DNA from: a bacterium
GTDB taxonomy: Bacteria; Ratteibacteria; UBA8468; B48-G9; JAFGKM01
Assembly: GCA_035370465.1 (NCBI GenBank)
Contig: DAOOVW010000021.1
Coordinates: 16,109-26,827 of the forward strand
Length of the DNA stretch: 10,719 nucleotides
Direction: 5' to 3'
Of the stretch, positions 7,208-10,719 are shown one piece after another. A model generated the notes under the pieces. It had not been told where the DNA came from, ran no database searches, and was given only the letters and a program-made list of their open reading frames with translations. A program made the position numbers and the translations under genes. Position 1 is the stretch's first letter; each line of letters opens with the position of its first letter.

Positions 7208-7218
7208 AGTTAGAATTT

Positions 7219-7324
7219 CTCCATTGTATAAACCGATTAAAGAAGCGAAGATTAGCAGAGATGGTGCTTATTTCCCCTCTTTATAAAAGAGGGGCAAGGG
7301 GAGATTTCAACAAGCACAATGGAG
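7219..7324. repeat. Nested inverted repeat (three stacked stems)
   Basis: The outer arms CTCCATTG (7219-7226) and CAATGGAG (7317-7324) enclose the inner arms GTGCTT (7264-7269) and AAGCAC (7312-7317). These in turn enclose a perfect 9-bp hairpin, CCCCTCTTT (7274-7282), loop ATA, AAAGAGGGG (7286-7294). The outer and inner right arms share one base at 7317. AATTTC (7214-7219) and GAAATT (7332-7337) extend the outer pairing with a bulge. The core hairpin followed by CAAGGGGAGATTT looks like a dispersed palindromic repeat type I have met in several bacterial genomes, recalled but not searched. Confidence 0.7.
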
Positions 7325-7342
7325 AGAAAGAGAAATTTTTTT

Positions 7343-7429
7343 CACAGAGATAAATAAACAACCAGTTCTATACCAAAGTGCTAAGTAGTTATAACTACAG
7401 AATTTATTTTGTACCTTAGTACCTCTGTG
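7343..7429. repeat. Second inverted-repeat unit with a 14-base palindrome
   Basis: CACAGAG (7343-7349) and CTCTGTG (7423-7429) are exact inverted copies, with TTCAC (7341-7345) and GTGAA (7438-7442) forming an outer echo. Inside, GTAGTTATAACTAC at 7385-7398 is a perfect 14-base palindrome, flanked by CTAAG (7381-7385) and CTTAG (7415-7419). It resembles a worn copy of the CACAGAG...CTCTGTG dispersed repeats common in some environmental genomes. It has no coding potential. Confidence 0.6.
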
Positions 7430-7459
7430 TATTGAATGTGAATAAATTCAGTAAATAGT

Positions 7460-7477
7460 TAAAAAGAAAAAATGAAA
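7460..7477 (+). repeat. 18-base direct repeat, copy 2 (over the coaB start)
   Basis: This is the exact second copy of the sequence at 7152-7169, 308 bases downstream. Its ATG at 7472 is the coaB start codon, and the AAAAAG part stands where a weak Shine-Dalgarno would be. If this copy is the original, the left copy shows where coaB began relative to prfB before insertion: about 20 bases after the prfB stop. Confidence 0.75.
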
Positions 7478-8110
7478 ATAGTAATTACAGCAGGACCGAC
7501 AAGAGAATTTATAGACCCTGTTAGATTTATAAGTAATCCTTCAACAGGCAAAATTGGGTATTTAATAGCAGAAAAATTAAAATCAAAAGGACATTCTGTT
7601 ACTCTCATAAGTGGTCCTTCCTGTCTCAAACCACCAGAGAAAGTAAAAATAGTAAATGTAATTTCAGCAGAAGATATGAAAAGAGAGGTTTTAGGATATT
7701 TTCCTGAGTGTGACATTTTAATTATGTCATCAGCAGTGGGTGATTGGAAACCAGAAATAAAATCTAATAAAAAATTAAAAAGAAAAAAAGAATGGTACTT
7801 AAAACTTATTCCAAATCCTGATATTCTAAAAGAGGTATCAAAAATAAAGAAAAAAAATCAAATAATAATTGGTTTTGCACTTGAAACAGAAAATATAAAA
7901 GAAAATGCTTTAAAGAAATTAAAAGGGAAAAAACTCGATTTAATAATTGCAGATACTCCTGGTTTTTTTGGTGATAGTATTTCTTCAAAAGTAATTTTTA
8001 TTTCAAAGGATGAGAAAATTGAGGAATTTGAAAAAATCAGTAAAGAAGAAGTTGCAGAAAAAATAGTTAAATGGATAAATTTTTTTTTATCACAGGGAAA
8101 ATATGAATAA
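7472..8110 (+). CDS. coaB: Stand-alone phosphopantothenate-cysteine ligase (CoaB)
   Basis: Joins 4'-phosphopantothenate to cysteine using a nucleoside triphosphate, the second step of coenzyme A synthesis from pantothenate. The 212 residues match only the C-terminal half of the usual bifunctional Dfp/CoaBC. Visible motifs are ITAGPTREFIDPVRFISN (5-22; N22 matches E. coli Dfp N210), the PSTGKIG loop (23-29), SSAVGDW (86-92; SAVADY-type motif), a lysine-rich strand leading to IPNPDIL (113-119), and GFALET (134-139). The segment LIIADTPGFFG at 157-167 has aspartate where asparagine is usual (VAN motif). The flavin-dependent decarboxylase half (CoaC) is absent and must lie elsewhere if the pathway is complete. 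The start lies in the duplicated A-rich 18-mer; the 3' end overlaps the next gene by 8 bases. Confidence 0.93.
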   Translation: MKIVITAGPTREFIDPVRFISNPSTGKIGYLIAEKLKSKGHSVTLISGPSCLKPPEKVKIVNVISAEDMKREVLGYFPECDILIMSSAVGDWKPEIKSNKKLKRKKEWYLKLIPNPDILKEVSKIKKKNQIIIGFALETENIKENALKKLKGKKLDLIIADTPGFFGDSISSKVIFISKDEKIEEFEKISKEEVAEKIVKWINFFLSQGKYE

Positions 8111-9128
8111 TAGAGAAAGATTTAAATTAACAATGATGTTTAAACCAGTAGACCGCTTACCGATGATTGAATGGGCTACTTGGTGGGATAAGACATTAGA
8201 AAGATGGTATAGCGAAGGGTTACCTTCCATTTTAATAGACGACGGTGAGATAAGAGAGTATTTTGGATTAGATTGTTATCGTCAAATATGGATAAGAGCA
8301 ATAGGGGATAATTGTCCTGCCCCTAAAACTTATGGAGCAGGATTAATAAAAGATATAAAAGAATATAAAGAAATAAAAAAGTACCTATATCCAAAAAATT
8401 TTTTTGATAATATATTCCCTATCTTAGAAAAATGGTCAGAAAAACAAAAAAAAGGAGATATGGTTATTTGGATTACTTTAGATGGGTTTTTTTGGTTTCC
8501 AAGACAACTTTTTGGTATAGAACAACATCTATTTGCTTTTTATGACAATGAAGAACTCATGCATCAAATTAATTCTGACCTTGTTGAATTCCATTTATGG
8601 GCTATAAATGAATTCTGTAAAATTTGTACACCCGATTTTATGACATTTGCTGAAGATATGTCCTATAATAATGGACCAATGCTTTCAAAAAAATGTTTTG
8701 ATAAATTTCTTGCTCCATATTATCACAAGATTATTCCGTCCCTAAAAAAGAAAGGTATTATTCCATTTATTGATTCAGATGGTAATATTTTTCAAATGAT
8801 TAAATGGATAGAAAGAGTTGGAATTGAAGGAGGATTACCTTTAGAAAGAAGGGCTGGAACAGACATAATTAAAATCAGGGAATTTTTTCCTAAATTTAAA
8901 ATGATAGGGGGGTTTGATAAAACAGTTATGTCTCAAGGTGAAAAAATGATGAGACAAGAGTTTGAACGTATTTTCCCTATAATGAGTCAAGGAGGTTATA
9001 TTCCCTCAGTTGACCATCAAACACCACCTGATGTTTCTTTAAAACAATATCATTGTTATGTATCTTTACTCAAAGAATATTGCGAAAAAGCAGCAAAAGT
9101 TTATTCAGATATATATTTGCACAAATAA
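8103..9128 (+). CDS. Uroporphyrinogen decarboxylase-like protein (URO-D/MtaA-type, probable methyltransferase)
   Basis: A 341-residue TIM-barrel protein of the URO-D superfamily. Recognisable parts are the N-terminal RERF...DRLPMIEW (4-24), FAEDMSYNNGPMLS (182-195), IPFIDSDGNI (220-229), GGLPLERRAGTDI (243-255), IGGFDKTV (268-275) and the terminal GGYIPSVDHQTPPDV (297-311), with H305 in the last. The N-terminal arginine motif that HemE uses to bind porphyrin (RQAGRYLP-type) is missing, so it is unlikely to make coproporphyrinogen. This subgroup is usually taken to be corrinoid-dependent methyltransferases such as MtaA. No corrinoid protein gene is adjacent, so the substrate is unknown. It overlaps coaB by 8 bases and has an AGGGA Shine-Dalgarno, implying co-expression. 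It is followed by the prepilin gene after 13 bases. Confidence 0.85.
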   Translation: MNNRERFKLTMMFKPVDRLPMIEWATWWDKTLERWYSEGLPSILIDDGEIREYFGLDCYRQIWIRAIGDNCPAPKTYGAGLIKDIKEYKEIKKYLYPKNFFDNIFPILEKWSEKQKKGDMVIWITLDGFFWFPRQLFGIEQHLFAFYDNEELMHQINSDLVEFHLWAINEFCKICTPDFMTFAEDMSYNNGPMLSKKCFDKFLAPYYHKIIPSLKKKGIIPFIDSDGNIFQMIKWIERVGIEGGLPLERRAGTDIIKIREFFPKFKMIGGFDKTVMSQGEKMMRQEFERIFPIMSQGGYIPSVDHQTPPDVSLKQYHCYVSLLKEYCEKAAKVYSDIYLHK

Positions 9129-9141
9129 AAAATTTAAAACT

Positions 9142-9810
9142 ATGAATCAAAAATTTTCAAAATTATATGGATTTACATTGATAGAATTACTTGTTGTAAT
9201 AGCAATAATTGCTATTTTAGCAGGAATACTTTTACCTGCTCTTTCGCAAGCAAGGGAAAAGGCAAGGCAATCAACATGTATAAACAACTTAAAACAAATA
9301 TACTTTGCCCTTGAAATGTATGGAAATGATTATAATGAATTTTATCCTTTATGTAATGGAACTTGTCTCTGGGGAACAGGAAATCAGGACCCACCAAATT
9401 TAGGTTACCCTGGCTGGTGTGAACAATTATATCCATATATAAAAAACAAAACAATATATAGATGTCCTTCATATCCTTTAAGACAAGAACAATTTACATA
9501 TTTTTTAAGTGCAAAAGCAGCATTTGTAGATGCAGAGAATAAGAGAGAAGCAGTTAATAGAAAAAAAATAAGGTATCCATCAGCATTTATACTTGTTGCA
9601 GATAACACATATTCTAATTTTACCCTTAATGATTGTGACAAAGATGATTATAGTCAGAATTGCCTTGTTTGGGCTAAAAATATAAATCATTTTGGAGCAT
9701 ATCATCTTTCTGGGTTGAATATCCTTTTTGCAGATGGGCATGTTAACTGGAATACTAATTACCAACAAAATAAAATAACTTTTAGATATTATGAATATTC
9801 TGACTGGTAG
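9142..9810 (+). CDS. Prepilin-like protein with type II/IV N-methylation motif and DG-type tail
   Basis: A 222-residue pseudopilin-like protein. The leader MNQKFSKLYG ends in glycine and is followed by FTLIELLVVIAIIAILAGIL, the classic prepilin peptidase site: cleavage after G10, F11 methylated, E15 at +5. The hydrophobic helix at 11-33 continues into the LSQAREKARQSTCINNLKQI segment seen in PulG/DUF1559-type proteins. The tail LNILFADGHVNW (192-203) is the DGH motif of the multi-copy prepilin-like proteins of Planctomycetes, Lentisphaerae and Omnitrophota. It has seven cysteines after the helix (C46, C71, C75, C93, C108, C165, C174), suggesting disulfides outside the membrane. The frame is open upstream to 9058, but the ATG at 9142 places the leader correctly and avoids overlap with the URO-D-like gene. 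No good Shine-Dalgarno is seen. The role is probably in a surface filament or secretion pseudopilus. Confidence 0.88.
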   Translation: MNQKFSKLYGFTLIELLVVIAIIAILAGILLPALSQAREKARQSTCINNLKQIYFALEMYGNDYNEFYPLCNGTCLWGTGNQDPPNLGYPGWCEQLYPYIKNKTIYRCPSYPLRQEQFTYFLSAKAAFVDAENKREAVNRKKIRYPSAFILVADNTYSNFTLNDCDKDDYSQNCLVWAKNINHFGAYHLSGLNILFADGHVNWNTNYQQNKITFRYYEYSDW

Positions 9811-9822
9811 TAACAATAAATG

Positions 9823-10701
9823 TCAATTAGAAATTTCTTTTTCACTTCTTGATATTGAAATAACAACCCCAAAAACAATAAGGACAACACCAAGATAAGT
9901 AAAAATAGAAATTCTTTCTCCAAACCATATAACTGCAATAATTCCGGTTGTTAGTGGAGAAATAAAATGTAAAATTCCTGCAACAATTGTTTTGATTTTA
10001 TTTATTGCATAAAACCATAGGGTAAAACCAATTCCAGTAGGAATAATTCCAAGATAAATACCAGATATAATTCCTATTTTACCAGGTGAAAATGGAATTT
10101 TAAGAATCAGCAAAGCAAGGAAAAGAAAAAATGTCCCAAAAATTGATGCCCAGAAAGTTGATAACAATGCCCCATATTTTTTTATTACATTGCTTTTTTT
10201 ACTCCATACAGTATAAAAAGCCCAGGAAATAGCAGAAAAAAGTGCAAGTAAATTACCAATAAAAGACATATCAAAAGAAAACTTTCCATCTGTTATTACA
10301 AAATAACATCCAATAAAACCAAGAATAATTCCAACTATCTCATTTATTCTTACTTTTTCTCTTAAAAACATATAAGCAAGAATTCCGATAAAAATAGAGT
10401 TTGAATTCATAAGAATACTTGAAGAAATTGAGGTGGTAAATTTAAGAGAGTAAAAAATGAAAATACTCATCCCAAAAATTCCTGTCAAACCTAAAATTAT
10501 AAAAGATGGAATATCATCTTTATTGATTTTAAATTTTATTCTATTTAAAGAAAGATAAATAAAAAGAAAAATTGAAGCAAAGAAAAATCTTAAAAAAGAA
10601 AGTAAAATTGGATGGCAACCTTCTTTAACAGTTATCTGCCCAAAAACAAACACAGTTCCCCATGTTATTACACTTATTATAGCCGATAAAATTTCCCTCA
10701 T
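9823..10701 (-). CDS. EamA/DMT superfamily permease
   Basis: A 292-residue inner-membrane transporter with about ten helices in two EamA repeats (about 5-135 and 148-285). The first repeat begins AIISVITWGTVFVFGQITVK and contains LLSFLRFFFASIFLF at 33-47; the second begins LLALFSAISWAFYTVWSKK near 150. A short positively charged tail (RSEKE) follows the last helix. The family exports or exchanges small metabolites such as amino acids or nucleotides; the substrate cannot be read from sequence. A good AAAAGGAGT Shine-Dalgarno (10706-10714 in plus coordinates) supports the start. The gene is convergent with the prepilin gene, with only 12 bases between stop codons and no terminator hairpin. Confidence 0.93.
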   Translation of the reverse strand: MREILSAIISVITWGTVFVFGQITVKEGCHPILLSFLRFFFASIFLFIYLSLNRIKFKINKDDIPSFIILGLTGIFGMSIFIFYSLKFTTSISSSILMNSNSIFIGILAYMFLREKVRINEIVGIILGFIGCYFVITDGKFSFDMSFIGNLLALFSAISWAFYTVWSKKSNVIKKYGALLSTFWASIFGTFFLFLALLILKIPFSPGKIGIISGIYLGIIPTGIGFTLWFYAINKIKTIVAGILHFISPLTTGIIAVIWFGERISIFTYLGVVLIVFGVVISISRSEKEISN

Positions 10702-10719
10702 TTTTACTCCTTTTCTTTA

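Larger units (their letters stand above)
7170..7459. mobile_element. Candidate MITE-like non-coding repeat insertion between prfB and coaB
   Basis: The 290 bases between the two 18-base direct repeats encode no credible protein and are dense in inverted repeats: a 9-bp hairpin (7187-7207), a nested palindrome (7219-7324), and a second inverted pair around a 14-base palindrome (7343-7429). The two genes it separates sit in a run where every other gap is under 15 bases, so the gap itself is out of character. The extreme ends are not inverted repeats of each other and there is no transposase, so this may be two adjoining dispersed-repeat units rather than one element. No convincing promoter or T-tailed terminator was seen inside. 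The insertion is inferred; the sequence structure is directly visible. Confidence 0.5.

Noticed and set aside
7164..7286. A 40-codon frame starting at the ATG of the left 18-base repeat
   Set aside because: It is made entirely of palindromic repeat sequence, including both 9-bp hairpins or their arms, and resembles no protein; it is kept only as a side effect of the duplicated start region.
7336..7342. Run of seven T after the nested palindrome, as a possible terminator
   Set aside because: The run is not directly preceded by a compact G/C-rich stem; the only pairing before it has a loop of about 90 bases.
9058..9141. Longer version of the prepilin gene starting within the URO-D-like gene
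   Set aside because: It would add 28 residues before the prepilin leader and overlap the URO-D-like gene by 71 bases; the ATG at 9142 gives a leader of normal length.

Overview
The window is a strongly AT-rich stretch of bacterial chromosome carrying mostly housekeeping genes. A-rich start regions, a DUF1844 protein encoded against uvrC, a uroporphyrinogen-decarboxylase-like methyltransferase and a prepilin ending in a DG-type tail together suggest an uncultivated, Gram-negative-type lineage, such as the Omnitrophota/PVC neighbourhood. That placement is inference with low confidence. No phage, CRISPR, rRNA, tRNA or transposase gene is visible.

Layout. (1) Positions 39-2140, plus strand: murJ (lipid II flippase) overlaps a small M50 site-2-type membrane metalloprotease. 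(2) Positions 2183-2887, minus strand: a polytopic UreH/NicO-like membrane protein with a histidine-rich loop. (3) Positions 2888-3062: a divergent control region with a good plus-strand sigma-70-type promoter and a GTATCA/TGATAC dyad over the weaker minus-strand promoter. (4) Positions 3063-7142, plus strand: a tight run of DUF1844, uvrC, a 79-residue helical protein, obg and prfB, with gaps of a few bases or overlaps. (5) Positions 7143-7471: a non-coding gap filled with palindromic repeats. (6) Positions 7472-9810, plus strand: coaB, a URO-D-like protein and a prepilin-like protein. (7) Positions 9823-10701, minus strand: an EamA/DMT permease convergent with the prepilin gene.

How the genes relate. 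The 3063-9128 run looks like one long operon serving basic functions: nucleotide excision repair (UvrC), ribosome assembly (Obg), translation termination (RF2) and coenzyme A synthesis (CoaB). It appears to start at the promoter at 3000-3029.

Most notable observations. UvrC keeps every recognisable catalytic and Fe-S residue but lacks about 120 residues between the UVR motif and the RNase H-like domain. The prfB-coaB gap is bounded by an exact 18-base direct repeat that duplicates the coaB start region, so a repeat element of about 290 bases appears to have been inserted between two operon genes. prfB has no programmed frameshift. CoaB stands alone without its usual CoaC half. I see no clearly novel multi-gene system; the repeat insertion and the shortened UvrC deserve the most attention.
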